Positions 17,033 to 25,313 of a stretch of 64,000 bases of DNA are shown one piece after another. This stretch comes from Ruminococcus sp. (GTDB lineage Bacteria > Bacillota > Clostridia > Oscillospirales > Ruminococcaceae). Each line of letters starts with the position of its first letter. The first letter of the stretch is position 1. The notes beneath the pieces are model-generated. The model had not been told where the DNA came from and did not search any database. It was given only the letters and a program-made list of their open reading frames with translations. The stretch is taken from NCBI GenBank assembly GCA_029060305.1, contig JAIDUG010000054.1, positions 164,612 through 228,611 on the forward strand. Direction: 5' to 3'. Made by a program: the position numbers and the translations under genes.

Positions 17033-17940
17033 TTTGTACCGCCTCCAATCAGATTAATGAAGTAGCTTTCAAGTGATTCGTCACGTTCAGTAACCGTGAT
17101 AAGTTGGCAGTTTTTTGCGTGAAGTGCGAATACAAGTTCTGTAACGTTGATTTGTGCGAAAATATCGGCTGTTCTGTCGTCAATAACGCTGTACTCAACT
17201 TTCAGTCTGTCCATAACCATTGAAAAAGCATTCATATCGGAAACGGTAACTCTCATACACTTCCTGCAAGCCTGTTCCAGTTCTTCCGCACTGATTTCCT
17301 TAACCATTTGTCCGCCGTCAATGAATCCGTAGTGTGTTGCAAGTCGGGAAAGTTCGTCAAGGATATGGCTTGAAATAAGTACGGTAATCTGTCTTTCACG
17401 GTTGAGTTTGAGAATAAGTTCACGGATTTCAACAATTCCCTGAGGGTCAAGACCGTTTACAGGTTCGTCAAGTACGAGGAAGTCGGGGTCTCCTGCAAGT
17501 GCCGTCGCAATTCCCAGTCTCTGACGCATACCCAGTGAAAAATTCTTTGCTTTTTTCTTGCCGGTGTTTTCAAGACCTACCAGTTTCAGCAAGTCTTTCA
17601 CACCGTCGAATGACGGCATTCCTAAAATACGAAACTGTTCCTTTAAGTTTTCCTCAGCGGTCATATTGAGGTAAATCGACGGCGTTTCAACAACCGCTCC
17701 CATACGGCGACGTGATTTGAGAATTTCGGGATTCTTGTTGGTAACTCCGTAAATTGAAAAACTTCCGCTTGTCACATTCTGCAAACCGCATATAAGACGT
17801 ATAAGCGTTGTTTTACCTGCACCGTTTTTTCCGACAAATCCGTATATCGAGCCTTTCGGAACGTGCATTGAAAAATTGTTTAGTGCTTTGAAGTTCTTGT
17901 AATACTTGCAAAGCGATTCTGTGGTCAGAACGTATTCCAT
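17029..17940 (-). CDS. ABC transporter ATP-binding protein (BcrA/NatA-like)
   Basis: A 303-residue ATPase with Walker A GKNGAGKTT, Q-loop, signature FSLGMRQRLGIA, Walker B FLVLDEPVNGLDP and the H-loop SSHIL. The C-terminal extension of about 80 residues is usual for the bacitracin/lantibiotic exporter subgroup. It is encoded directly after the response regulator, with four CTTAAC-type direct repeats in the 85-base gap. It pairs with the permease that overlaps its stop codon. Confidence 0.92.
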   Translation of the reverse strand: MEYVLTTESLCKYYKNFKALNNFSMHVPKGSIYGFVGKNGAGKTTLIRLICGLQNVTSGSFSIYGVTNKNPEILKSRRRMGAVVETPSIYLNMTAEENLKEQFRILGMPSFDGVKDLLKLVGLENTGKKKAKNFSLGMRQRLGIATALAGDPDFLVLDEPVNGLDPQGIVEIRELILKLNRERQITVLISSHILDELSRLATHYGFIDGGQMVKEISAEELEQACRKCMRVTVSDMNAFSMVMDRLKVEYSVIDDRTADIFAQINVTELVFALHAKNCQLITVTERDESLESYFINLIGGGTK

Positions 17941-17989
17941 TCTGAAATTCCTCCTTTTTTAGAATATGTACATATTCTTACATACAAAG

Positions 17990-18030
17990 GTTAAGAAAAC
18001 GGTAAAGAAAACAGTTAAGATTTGGTTAAG
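17990..18030 (-). promoter_or_regulatory. Response-regulator direct repeats upstream of the ABC genes
   Basis: Read on the minus strand, CTTAAC occurs at 18030-18025, 18019-18014 and 17995-17990, with a CTTTAC variant at 18007-18002; steps are 11, 12 and 12 bases. One repeat per helical turn is typical of OmpR-family sites. The first repeat overlaps the regulator stop codon. Confidence 0.6.
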
Positions 18031-18691
18031 ATTTTTCGCACATCTTGAAACCTATTCCCCATACAGCTTCAATATAGTCTCTGTCGGAATGTTCACGGAA
18101 TTTTCGTCGTATATTGCTTATGTGTACTTTCAGAGAACTTTCCACGCAGTCGGGAGTATCAAGGCTTATGCGGTCGAGTATTACGGACTTTGTTATTACC
18201 TGTGAGGGATTCTGCATAAGCAACTTTAATATTGCAAATTCTGTCTTTGTGAGTTTTACAGGATTGTTTCCGACAGTAACGTTGTGAGTTTCCGTATTCA
18301 GAATGATGTCGGCAAATTCAAGTATTCCCGATTTCAAGACATTTACTTTCCTCAGCTGTACCGCTATACGTGCAAGAAGCTCGGCAGTTTCAAAAGGTTT
18401 CGTTATATAGTCGGAAGCACCGTCAAGAAGCAGTTTCACTTTGATGTTTACGTCCGCTTTGGCACTCATTACTATTACAGGAATATCACTGATTTTTTTC
18501 AGAACATTTTCGCCGGAAAGTCCGGGCATCATCAGGTCAAGAAGTATCAGGTCAGGGCTATTTTCAGAAAGCATATATACGGCTTCTGTACCTGAATACG
18601 CCTGTAATGTGTTGTAGCCATTACGTGTCAGAAGTTCCCTCAGCATATCGCTTATATAAATATCGTCGTCAATTATAGCTATTGTTTTCAA
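18026..18691 (-). CDS. OmpR-family response regulator
   Basis: A 221-residue regulator with a receiver domain (IAIIDDD acidic pocket, LILLDLMMPG phospho-Asp, Lys in DYITKPFE) and a C-terminal winged helix (HVTVGNNPVKLTKTEFAIL, then VWGIGFKM). The start is probably the TTG at 18691, eleven bases after AAAGGAG. The open frame runs further up but those codons precede the binding site. It should be phosphorylated by the kinase at the operon end and bind the CTTAAC repeats found on both sides of this gene (inference). Confidence 0.92.
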   Translation of the reverse strand: MKTIAIIDDDIYISDMLRELLTRNGYNTLQAYSGTEAVYMLSENSPDLILLDLMMPGLSGENVLKKISDIPVIVMSAKADVNIKVKLLLDGASDYITKPFETAELLARIAVQLRKVNVLKSGILEFADIILNTETHNVTVGNNPVKLTKTEFAILKLLMQNPSQVITKSVILDRISLDTPDCVESSLKVHISNIRRKFREHSDRDYIEAVWGIGFKMCEKS

Positions 18692-18716
18692 GAATATGTC
18701 AACTCCTTTGATTGAT

Positions 18717-18745
18717 ATTATATCATAAATACGGCGTATGTTCAA
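18717..18745 (-). promoter_or_regulatory. Promoter of the first two-component/ABC operon
   Basis: On the minus strand TTGAAC (18745-18740), 17 bases, TATAAT (18722-18717). Confidence 0.7.
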
Positions 18746-18755
18746 TATTAGCAGT

Positions 18756-18783
18756 CTTAACAAAATCTTAATGAAAACTTAAT
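18756..18783 (+). promoter_or_regulatory. Response-regulator direct repeats in the divergent region
   Basis: CTTAAC (18756-18761), CTTAAT (18767-18772) and CTTAAT (18778-18783) at 11-base steps on the plus strand, just upstream of the operon's -35 and 47 bases from the WYL gene's -10. They match the motif in the regulator-ABC gap. Confidence 0.5.
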
Positions 18784-18795
18784 TGTAAATTCTTT

Positions 18796-18835
18796 TTGAA
18801 CGGACACCCACGTGTCTAATATGGTATGATATAAT
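18796..18835 (+). promoter_or_regulatory. WYL-gene promoter with GACA-N6-TGTC dyad
   Basis: TTGAAC (18796-18801), GACACCCACGTGTC (18803-18816), 13 bases, TATAAT (18830-18835). No -35 is present at normal spacing, so activation or autoregulation through the dyad is likely. The layout matches 8910-8948. Confidence 0.6.
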
Positions 18836-18860
18836 ATAAGCAAAGGATGTGATATTATTT

Positions 18861-19832
18861 ATGAATAATGAAAGAAATATAAGGTTACTTGAAATATTTT
18901 TCCGTGCATTACATGGCGAAAGTATTTCTGTGAAGAAAATGGCAGAAGAATACGGAGTTTCTACTAAAAGTATAAGCAGAAATATCAATGATTTACGTAA
19001 TTTTCTTGCGGACCATCGTGTACTTATGCAGAATGCAACTCTTGAATATTGTTACAAGGAAAAGGCATACATATTGTACAGCGATGAATTTCTGAAAAAT
19101 CAGGAGCTTTTAGCAATGGTAAAAATTCTTATCGGAAGCCGTGCAATAAACAAGGAAGACCTCCTGCGAATTGTGAGCAAGCTGAAACAATTTACAACAA
19201 CAAGAGAGCGTGAAAAACTTGATAATATTATCCGCAAGGAAATTTATCATTACCATGAAGTAAATTCTGACTGCAAAAGCGTTATTGATAATTTATGGAA
19301 GATAGTTTCAGCGATATATGATAAAAATTTTATAACAATCACCTACTACAAAATGAATCGTAAGGAAGTAAAAAGAAAAATCAGACCAACCGCTGTTATG
19401 TTCAGTGAATATTATTTTTACCTCATAGCGTACAAAGATGATGACCCCGATTATAAACCGATTTATTACAGAATAGACAGAATTACTTCTATTGTTGAAC
19501 ACAGAGAAAAATTTTTCATTGACCGTGAACACAATTTCGATGAGGGAGATTTACGTGAAAAAAATCAGTTTATGTTTCCGGGGGAGAATGTGAGAATATG
19601 TTTTGAATTTTCAGGACTGTCATTACAGGCAATATTAGACCGTCTACCGACTGCAAAAGTAGTTGAAAAGAAAGACGGCGGAATAAGTGTTATTGAAGCG
19701 GAAGTCAACAACGGCAAGGGAATTTTAATGTACTTATTGTCTCAGGGAGCGTGGGTTAAAGTTATTTCCCCGCCGAAACTTGTTGAAGATATGAAAAAGG
19801 AAATTCATAAAATGATTTCATTATATGAATAA
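18861..19832 (+). CDS. WYL-domain transcriptional regulator (YafY-like)
   Basis: The 323-residue protein begins with a winged helix (RNIRLLEIFFRALHGES, then VKKMAEEYGVSTKSISRNINDLR), followed by a helical linker and a WYL-type Sm-like domain (about 145-235, with YYFYLIAYKDDD and the RIDRI motif) and a C-terminal extension. WYL proteins sense nucleotides or single-stranded DNA in several cases, but the ligand here is unknown. The ATG at 18861 is preferred over the GTG at 18849, which is too close to AAAGGA. Its own promoter carries a dyad shared with a small transcript near 9 kb. Confidence 0.88.
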   Translation: MNNERNIRLLEIFFRALHGESISVKKMAEEYGVSTKSISRNINDLRNFLADHRVLMQNATLEYCYKEKAYILYSDEFLKNQELLAMVKILIGSRAINKEDLLRIVSKLKQFTTTREREKLDNIIRKEIYHYHEVNSDCKSVIDNLWKIVSAIYDKNFITITYYKMNRKEVKRKIRPTAVMFSEYYFYLIAYKDDDPDYKPIYYRIDRITSIVEHREKFFIDREHNFDEGDLREKNQFMFPGENVRICFEFSGLSLQAILDRLPTAKVVEKKDGGISVIEAEVNNGKGILMYLLSQGAWVKVISPPKLVEDMKKEIHKMISLYE

Positions 19833-19836
19833 ATTC

Positions 19837-19865
19837 AGCCCTCTGGAATACAGAGGGCTTTATTT
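19837..19865 (+). terminator. Terminator after the WYL gene
   Basis: AGCCCTCTG (19837-19845) pairs with CAGAGGGCT (19851-19859), then TTATTT. Confidence 0.85.
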
Positions 19866-19897
19866 GTATGTTGCAGACTGTTTTTTTAATAAAACGC

Positions 19898-19926
19898 TTG
19901 ATAAATAAATTCAGGTATGCTATAAT
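19898..19926 (+). promoter_or_regulatory. Promoter ahead of the zinc-ribbon/LRR gene
   Basis: TTGATA (19898-19903), 17 bases, TATAAT (19921-19926). Confidence 0.7.
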
Positions 19927-19964
19927 AGACAAAGAGTATTTTTTATAATTCACGGAGGTACTTT

Positions 19965-21173
19965 ATGACATTAAGAGATTTGATAGAGATGGAATGCACT
20001 GCCTGCAAAACGGTTATTTACGCCGATAAAAATGCTGACCACTGGTATTGCGGAGTATGTGGAAAGCGTATCGACCTTAAATTAGCCACTGAACTTCAGG
20101 AAAAGGAAAACCAACTCAAAGCTAAGGAAGCTCAGCTGAAAATCAAAGAGAACGCCCTCAAGAAGAAAGAAGCTGAACTGAAAGAAAAAGAAGAGTTAAT
20201 CAAGGCTATTGAAAACGGTGAAGAACTGCTGAAACAGGAAGCTCCGGCATCTCCTACTTTTAAAGCAACACCGGTTGCGGAGGGAGTTGTGCCGAAACTC
20301 AACCGCCCCGATACCGTTCTGAATAATCCGGAAATGAAGTTTACTAACCTTGCAGATGTAAACAAGAGGTCTGAAACTGTTCCGGTAACTCCTGTACAGC
20401 CGACAAAGCCTGCGCCCGTAAAGCCTGTACAGCCAGCTCCGACTGTTAAACCTGTAACTGAAACTCCATTAAAACCGGTAATACCTGAACCTGTAAAAAA
20501 TCCTGAATCAAAGACTGAACAGGCTATTACACCGAAAGCTCCGGAGACCGTTAAAAAGACTTCCGACAGTAAGCCGAAAGAGTTTGAAATGAACGGACAT
20601 ACACTTATAAAGTATAATGTAATGAATGACAAAATTTCAAAGGTATATATCCCTGGTGACGTATGGAGAATAGGTTCAGGAGCTTTTAAGGACAACACTA
20701 TTATAACTTCTGTTGTGTGCAACGACAATGTAAAGGAAATAGGCGATTCAGCATTTCAGGGCTGTACGGAACTCACTGAAATCACACTTTCCGGAGAACT
20801 CAGAAAAATTCATTACAAGACATTCAACGGCTGTACAAAATTGAAGTCTATAAATATTCCAGAAAATGTTACAGAAATTATGTGCGATTCAATGGTCTGC
20901 GGACTTGAGGAAATTATTCTGAACAGTCCTCGCACAACGTGGGAGCAGGCAAGCGACTTTGCAGACGCTTCATTTTCTGTTGACAAAAACGGCAACGGCA
21001 AGGGTGTAAGAAAAATTATCTTCAAAGGTAACGAATACAAGGCTGTTGACGTTTTCAAACACGGCTGTCTTTCAAATTATTTCAAAGCAAGCGGACTTTG
21101 CCAGTATTGCGGAAACAAATTCAGTTTCGTAAACGGCAAGTGTCCTACCTGTAAATCCAAAAAAGACTATTGA
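19965..21173 (+). CDS. Zinc-ribbon, coiled-coil and BspA-type leucine-rich-repeat protein
   Basis: A 402-residue protein without signal peptide or membrane helix. Residues 11-32 form a zinc ribbon (C11, C14, C29, C32), 44-90 a highly charged coiled coil, and about 100-200 a Pro/Val/Thr-rich linker. Residues 210-360 are BspA/LRR_5-type repeats (IGSGAFKDNTIITSV, IGDSAFQGCTELTEI), followed by a second four-Cys ribbon at the C-terminus (CQYCG...CPTC). The architecture suggests a cytosolic scaffold or adaptor. No function is known to me. It stands ahead of pyrK with a nine-base gap and may share its transcript. Confidence 0.75.
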   Translation: MTLRDLIEMECTACKTVIYADKNADHWYCGVCGKRIDLKLATELQEKENQLKAKEAQLKIKENALKKKEAELKEKEELIKAIENGEELLKQEAPASPTFKATPVAEGVVPKLNRPDTVLNNPEMKFTNLADVNKRSETVPVTPVQPTKPAPVKPVQPAPTVKPVTETPLKPVIPEPVKNPESKTEQAITPKAPETVKKTSDSKPKEFEMNGHTLIKYNVMNDKISKVYIPGDVWRIGSGAFKDNTIITSVVCNDNVKEIGDSAFQGCTELTEITLSGELRKIHYKTFNGCTKLKSINIPENVTEIMCDSMVCGLEEIILNSPRTTWEQASDFADASFSVDKNGNGKGVRKIIFKGNEYKAVDVFKHGCLSNYFKASGLCQYCGNKFSFVNGKCPTCKSKKDY

Positions 21174-21190
21174 TATTCTGAGGTGAAAAA

Positions 21191-21961
21191 ATGAAGTACA
21201 CACAGGGAAAATATCTGATATTAAACAAAAAGTCAATCGCACGTGAAATATACAGTTTCACGGTGAAGTGTCCGGAAATCGCCGAAACAGCTTCCGCCGG
21301 ACAGTTCGTACACATAAGAACAGGAAATTTTACTCTCCGTCGTCCCGTATCAATATGCGGTATTGACAAGAAAAACGGTACTTTAAGAATAGTATTTGAG
21401 GTAAGGGGACAGGGTACAGCAGAAATCTCACATCTTAACGAGGGTGATGTTATTGATATGCTCGCACCGCTCGGACATGGATTTACTTTGAATCCCGATT
21501 ACAAAAAAGTCGTTCTTATAGGTGGTGGAATCGGTACTCCGCCGATGTTACCGCTTGCTGAAACTTATGGAAAAAATGCTACTGTTATAACAGGTTTCAG
21601 AAGTGCTGACGCTGTTATTTTACAGGAAGACTTCAGAAAAACCGGTGCGGAAACCATTCTCTGTACTGATGACGGCTCACTCGGAATACACGGTTTTGTA
21701 ACTCAGCCTTTTTCGGAAATCGTCAGAAAAGGTGACATTGATGCTGTCTATGCGTGCGGACCTATGTCAATGCTCAGAGGTATTGCAGGAATATGCAAGG
21801 AAAATAATATTTTCTGTGAAATCTCACTCGAAGAACGTATGGCGTGCGGAATAGGTGCTTGTTTAGGTTGTGCGTGCCGTACAGTAAAAAATGATGAGGA
21901 ATATTTTGCACACGTATGCAAGGACGGTCCTGTTTTCAACGCTGAGGAGGTGCTTTGGTAA
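21191..21961 (+). CDS. pyrK: Dihydroorotate dehydrogenase B, electron-transfer subunit
   Basis: A 256-residue flavoprotein of the ferredoxin-reductase type: FAD-binding barrel with RRPVSICG, NAD-binding domain with GGGIGTPPM, and a C-terminal [2Fe-2S] cysteine set (ACGIGACLGCAC, then HVC). PyrK passes electrons from dihydroorotate oxidation to NAD+ in pyrimidine synthesis. The start is preceded by GAGGTG. Its stop codon overlaps the pyrD start (TAATG), so the two subunits are made together. Confidence 0.95.
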   Translation: MKYTQGKYLILNKKSIAREIYSFTVKCPEIAETASAGQFVHIRTGNFTLRRPVSICGIDKKNGTLRIVFEVRGQGTAEISHLNEGDVIDMLAPLGHGFTLNPDYKKVVLIGGGIGTPPMLPLAETYGKNATVITGFRSADAVILQEDFRKTGAETILCTDDGSLGIHGFVTQPFSEIVRKGDIDAVYACGPMSMLRGIAGICKENNIFCEISLEERMACGIGACLGCACRTVKNDEEYFAHVCKDGPVFNAEEVLW

Positions 21962-22872
21962 TGGCTGATTTATCTGTAAAAATATGCGGTGTTGACTTCA
22001 AAAATCCTGTAATACCGGCTTCAGGAGTTTTCGGTTACGGCAGGGAATATGAAGAATTTTTCCCGCTTGAAAAACTCGGAGGTATTGCAACAAAAGGTAC
22101 AACCCTTAACCGCCGTACCGGAAATTTTTCACCACGTATTGCGGAAACTCCCTCAGGTATGCTTAATTCGGTAGGTTTACAGAATCCCGGTATAGACCAT
22201 TTTATAGAAAAGGAACTGCCGAATCTTCTTCAGAAAAATACGGTTATACTTGCAAATATAGCAGGTTCGACAGTTGACGAATGTGTGCAGGTTGCAGAAA
22301 AACTCGAAAATACAGACGTTCATATGATTGAACTTAATATATCCTGTCCGAATGTAAAAAAAGGTGGTGCAACATTCGGTACAAGCTGTGAAATGGCTTA
22401 TGAAGTTGTGAAAAACGTCCGCAGGGCTACTACAAAACCCCTTGTTGTAAAACTTTCGCCGAATGTAACAAGCATAGCTGACATCGCAAAAGCTGTTGAA
22501 AGTGCAGGAGCTGACGCTGTTTCACTGATAAATACACTTCTCGGTATGAGAATAGATATTAATACAGGTCGTCCGATTCTGAAAAACAATGTCGGCGGAC
22601 TGAGTGGTCCGGCTGTTTTTCCGATAGCTGTCAGAATGGTATGGCAGGTAAGCAATGCCGTTAAAATTCCCGTAATAGGTATGGGCGGAGTTGCAAGCGG
22701 TCGTGATGCAATCGAACTGATGATGGCTGGTGCAAGTGCCGTACAGGTAGGAGCTTCTATATTTACCGACCCTTACGCTCCTGTAAAAATCATTAACGAA
22801 ATAAATGATTTTCTTGACAGCAAAAATATTTCCTCTGTACGTGATATTATTGGTACGGTAAAACCTTGGTGA
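21961..22872 (+). CDS. pyrD: Dihydroorotate dehydrogenase B, catalytic subunit
   Basis: A 303-residue FMN-dependent TIM barrel of class 1B, with GVFGYG, NSVGLQNPG, the active-site loop NISCPNV whose Cys is the class 1 base, VVKLSPN, and the phosphate-binding GMGGVASGRDA. It oxidises dihydroorotate to orotate and needs PyrK to use NAD+. ATG 21961, behind GAGGAGG, is preferred over an in-frame TTG two codons upstream. Confidence 0.96.
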   Translation: MADLSVKICGVDFKNPVIPASGVFGYGREYEEFFPLEKLGGIATKGTTLNRRTGNFSPRIAETPSGMLNSVGLQNPGIDHFIEKELPNLLQKNTVILANIAGSTVDECVQVAEKLENTDVHMIELNISCPNVKKGGATFGTSCEMAYEVVKNVRRATTKPLVVKLSPNVTSIADIAKAVESAGADAVSLINTLLGMRIDINTGRPILKNNVGGLSGPAVFPIAVRMVWQVSNAVKIPVIGMGGVASGRDAIELMMAGASAVQVGASIFTDPYAPVKIINEINDFLDSKNISSVRDIIGTVKPW

Positions 22873-22878
22873 CGGAAT

Positions 22879-23310
22879 ATGATTATAATGTCAGTTGATT
22901 TCGGGGACTCAAGAACCGGTATAGCAGTTTGTGGCAAGGCTGAAATGATTGCAACACCGGTATGTGTCATTTCCGAAAAGGATTTCGCAAAATGTATAGA
23001 AAAAACCGCTGTTCTCGCAAAAGAACAGCGGGCAGAAGAAATTGTTGTAGGCTATCCAAAAAACATGAATGGTACTATCGGTGAACGTGCCGAAAAATGC
23101 CGTCTTTTTTCGGAAGAACTTGCGAAACTTGTTGACTGTCCTGTAACCTTATGGGACGAGCGTTGTACAACGGTTTCCGCACACAACATTCTGAATGTTA
23201 CAAACACAAGAGGCAAAAAACGTAAATCTGTCGTTGACGCTGTCGCCGCCTCGTTAATTCTTGAAAGTTATTTAGGGTACAGGCGTAATCAGGGAATTTC
23301 CCCTACATAA
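22879..23310 (+). CDS. ruvX: Holliday junction resolvase-like RuvX/YqgF
   Basis: A 143-residue RNase H-fold protein with MSVDFGDSRTGIAV (catalytic Asp), the VVGYPKNMNGTIGERA motif and the DERCTT segment near the C-terminal half. YqgF-family proteins take part in pre-16S rRNA 5' maturation and may resolve branched DNA. It lies six bases after pyrD, so it is probably on the same transcript. The 3' end overlaps a small convergent gene by eight bases. Confidence 0.93.
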   Translation: MIIMSVDFGDSRTGIAVCGKAEMIATPVCVISEKDFAKCIEKTAVLAKEQRAEEIVVGYPKNMNGTIGERAEKCRLFSEELAKLVDCPVTLWDERCTTVSAHNILNVTNTRGKKRKSVVDAVAASLILESYLGYRRNQGISPT

Positions 23311-23476
23311 GCACAGATTTTAAATCATTGAGAAGACGACCGGCAGATTTCAAAGTCTTGTCGGCATCTTTCTTAATACTGTATTTTTTGACGGGTGAGG
23401 CTGTAGTCATTGCATAGCATGCAAGCCCTGCTATTGTGCCTACAGTAGCACCTTTGGCAATAGATTTCATATCCAT
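23303..23476 (-). CDS. Small membrane-associated protein of unknown function
   Basis: A 57-residue protein starting at ATG 23476 behind AAGGGAG. It has a weak hydrophobic, glycine/alanine-rich segment (residues 8-25, ATVGTIAGLACYAM) and a basic, helical C-terminus (KKYSIKKDADKTLKSAGRL). An upstream in-frame start at 23530 lacks a binding site. It resembles small YtxH-like proteins, but I cannot assign a family. It overlaps ruvX tail to tail. Confidence 0.6.
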   Translation of the reverse strand: MDMKSIAKGATVGTIAGLACYAMTTASPVKKYSIKKDADKTLKSAGRLLNDLKSVLM

Positions 23477-23581
23477 ATTATCTCCCTTAAATCCGTCATT
23501 ACGGCTGACGGTCGCCGGTTTCGGAATCACTTCCGGTTATATTTTCTGCCGTAAATCCTATATTATTCATGGTGAAACTAA

Positions 23582-24079
23582 ATGTATAATCTTAACATAG
23601 TCCTCGTTGAACCGCAGATACCTCAGAATACCGGAAATATTTCGCGTACCTGTGCAGTTACCGGTGCAAGACTTCATCTTGTCAGACCACTGGGATTTGA
23701 GGTGTCGGACAAATATCTGAAACGTGCAGGTCTCGACTACTGGGACAAACTGGATATAACTTATTATGACGGTCTTGACGATTTTTTCGCAAAGAATCCC
23801 GAGGGAAATTTTTTCTATTTTACGACAAAAGGTAAAAACGTACACAGCAGTGTTGACTATCCGGATAATTCATATCTTGTTTTCGGTCGTGAGGATGCAG
23901 GACTTCCGGAAGAACTTCTGCACAGAAATCCCGATACTTGCGTAAGGATTCCTATGCGTAATAAACTGAGAAGTCTCAATCTTTCAAATTCGGTGGCAAT
24001 AGCAGTATATGAGGTTCTCAGACAATGGGATTATCCCGACCTTGCACGTGAGGGTAAACTCACAAAGTACGAATGGTAA
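23582..24079 (+). CDS. trmL: tRNA (cytidine(34)-2'-O)-methyltransferase
   Basis: The 165-residue protein is a minimal SPOUT methyltransferase: NIVLVEPQIPQNTGNISRTCA at the N-terminus, LVFGREDAGLPEELL, and the knotted SAM site RIPMRNKLRSLNLSNSVAIAVYE. TrmL methylates the wobble-base ribose of leucine tRNAs. Length is normal. GGTGA precedes the ATG. The stop codon is followed within 14 bases by the degV start, so the two form an operon. Confidence 0.95.
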   Translation: MYNLNIVLVEPQIPQNTGNISRTCAVTGARLHLVRPLGFEVSDKYLKRAGLDYWDKLDITYYDGLDDFFAKNPEGNFFYFTTKGKNVHSSVDYPDNSYLVFGREDAGLPEELLHRNPDTCVRIPMRNKLRSLNLSNSVAIAVYEVLRQWDYPDLAREGKLTKYEW

Positions 24080-24093
24080 AGGAGCGATGCCAA

Positions 24094-24963
24094 TTGAAAA
24101 TAGCTATTTTAACTGATTCCTGTTGCGACCTTGACAGGAAAACTATTGACGAACTCGGAATTAAAGTACTTCCGTTTACTCTCACGATAGGCGGAGAGAG
24201 TTTCAGGGAAATTTTCGACAAGTCCACACAGGAAGTATATGAAATGATGTTGAAAACTGACGAAATCCCGAAACATTCGCAGATTTCGCCAGTGACTTTT
24301 GAAGAAACCTACAGGGAATTTTTTGAACAAGGTTACACGGACGTTATTTCCGTATCCATAAACAGTCAGGGGTCGGGAACTTACAACAACGCCATTATCG
24401 GAAAAAATGACTTCTTTGAAAACACTCCAGAAGCAAAAGGTAAAATAAGAATTTTCAACCTCGATTCAAAATGTTATACGATTTTCTACGGTTATCCTAT
24501 TATGGAATCTGTAAAGAAAATCCGCAAAGGTGCAACCGCTGAGGACATTGTTGCATATCTTGAGGACTGGTTTAATGTATGTGCAATATATGCTGTTCCG
24601 TACAGTCTGAAGTACGCACGCAAATCAGGAAGAATTTCAGCAGCGGCAGCATTTGCAGGTGAACTCCTCGGACTGAAACCGATTATTGAGTTTGCAGATA
24701 ACGGAACAAAAATGGTTGAAAAATTCAGAGGTGAAAAAAATATTGTGCCGAAACTTGTTGAGTGCGTGGAAAAACATATGACACCTCAGACACCTTATAT
24801 AATCGTACACGGTCGTGATACCACACTTGCAAAGGAAGTTGAAAAGGAACTCGCAAAGAAAACAGGTCGTAAGGCTGAAATGTTCAATCCGATTGGTGCT
24901 GTAGTTTCCGCAAATATCGGTTGTGATTTGGTGGCTGTACTTGTGCGCCGTAAGGAAAAATAA
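24094..24963 (+). CDS. DegV family fatty-acid-binding protein
   Basis: A 289-residue protein with the DegV opening KIAILTDSCCDLD and internal motifs SQISPVTFEETY, SVSINSQGSGTY and SLKYARKSGRIS. DegV (FakB-like) proteins hold a fatty acid and in Gram-positives hand it to the FakA kinase for phospholipid synthesis; no fakA is nearby. TTG 24094 is the likely start, nine bases after AAAGGAG. The frame runs upstream into trmL but without a binding site. Confidence 0.93.
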   Translation: MKIAILTDSCCDLDRKTIDELGIKVLPFTLTIGGESFREIFDKSTQEVYEMMLKTDEIPKHSQISPVTFEETYREFFEQGYTDVISVSINSQGSGTYNNAIIGKNDFFENTPEAKGKIRIFNLDSKCYTIFYGYPIMESVKKIRKGATAEDIVAYLEDWFNVCAIYAVPYSLKYARKSGRISAAAAFAGELLGLKPIIEFADNGTKMVEKFRGEKNIVPKLVECVEKHMTPQTPYIIVHGRDTTLAKEVEKELAKKTGRKAEMFNPIGAVVSANIGCDLVAVLVRRKEK

Positions 24964-24970
24964 TTAATAA

Positions 24971-25005
24971 AAAGCCCGAAAGCATATTGTTTTCGGGCTT
25001 AATAT
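24971..25005 (+). terminator. Terminator after degV
   Basis: AAGCCCGAAA (24972-24981) pairs with TTTTCGGGCTT (24990-25000), followed by AATATTTTTT. It may also serve the convergent SASP gene. Confidence 0.85.
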
Positions 25006-25030
25006 TTTTTATTGGCAGTTTGTGAAATAA

Positions 25031-25234
25031 TTACTGCTGTTTGTAGGAATCAATCATTTTCTTTACCATGTTACCGCCGATTGAACCAGCTTCTCTTGAA
25101 GTGAGGTCGCCGTTGTAGCCGTTCTTGAGGTGAATACCGAGTTCGTTAGCGGACTCAACCTTGAATCTTTCGAGAGCCTCTCTGCCCTTCTGTGTCATAC
25201 CGCCGTTGTTATTGTTGTTATTATTGTTGCTCAT
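25031..25234 (-). CDS. Small acid-soluble spore protein, alpha/beta type
   Basis: A 67-residue protein with an Asn-rich start and then the SASP core: ALERFKVESANELGI and GDLTSREAGSIGGNMVKKMI. The GDLTSR/AGxxGGxMVKKMI region matches the DNA-binding signature, and the FKVESANELG segment matches the germination-protease site. SASPs coat and protect spore DNA. ATG 25234 follows AAAGGAG. A SigG-like promoter lies at 25276-25304. This is the clearest sign in the window that the organism can sporulate. Confidence 0.95.
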   Translation of the reverse strand: MSNNNNNNNNGGMTQKGREALERFKVESANELGIHLKNGYNGDLTSREAGSIGGNMVKKMIDSYKQQ

Positions 25235-25275
25235 AATTTTAATCTCCTTTGAAATAATTATTGATGCCGTGATAG

Positions 25276-25304
25276 TATTATGACACGTTTGCGGAATAAT
25301 ATTT
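25276..25304 (-). promoter_or_regulatory. Candidate SigG (forespore) promoter of the SASP gene
   Basis: On the minus strand CATAATA (25282-25276) fits the SigG -10 pattern; AAATA 17 bases upstream (25304-25300) fits the -35 in four of five positions. Confidence 0.45.
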
Positions 25305-25313
25305 ATGGAAATT

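Noticed and set aside
20132-20728. 198-codon ORF antisense to the LRR protein
   Set aside because: It is the mirror of the repetitive Pro/Lys/Glu-rich coding region; the Ser/Phe/Thr-rich product is typical of an antisense shadow.
25201-25232. Tandem trinucleotide repeat near the SASP start as a phase-variable tract
   Set aside because: The repeats encode the poly-Asn N-terminus in frame; changes would be in triplets and would not switch the gene off.
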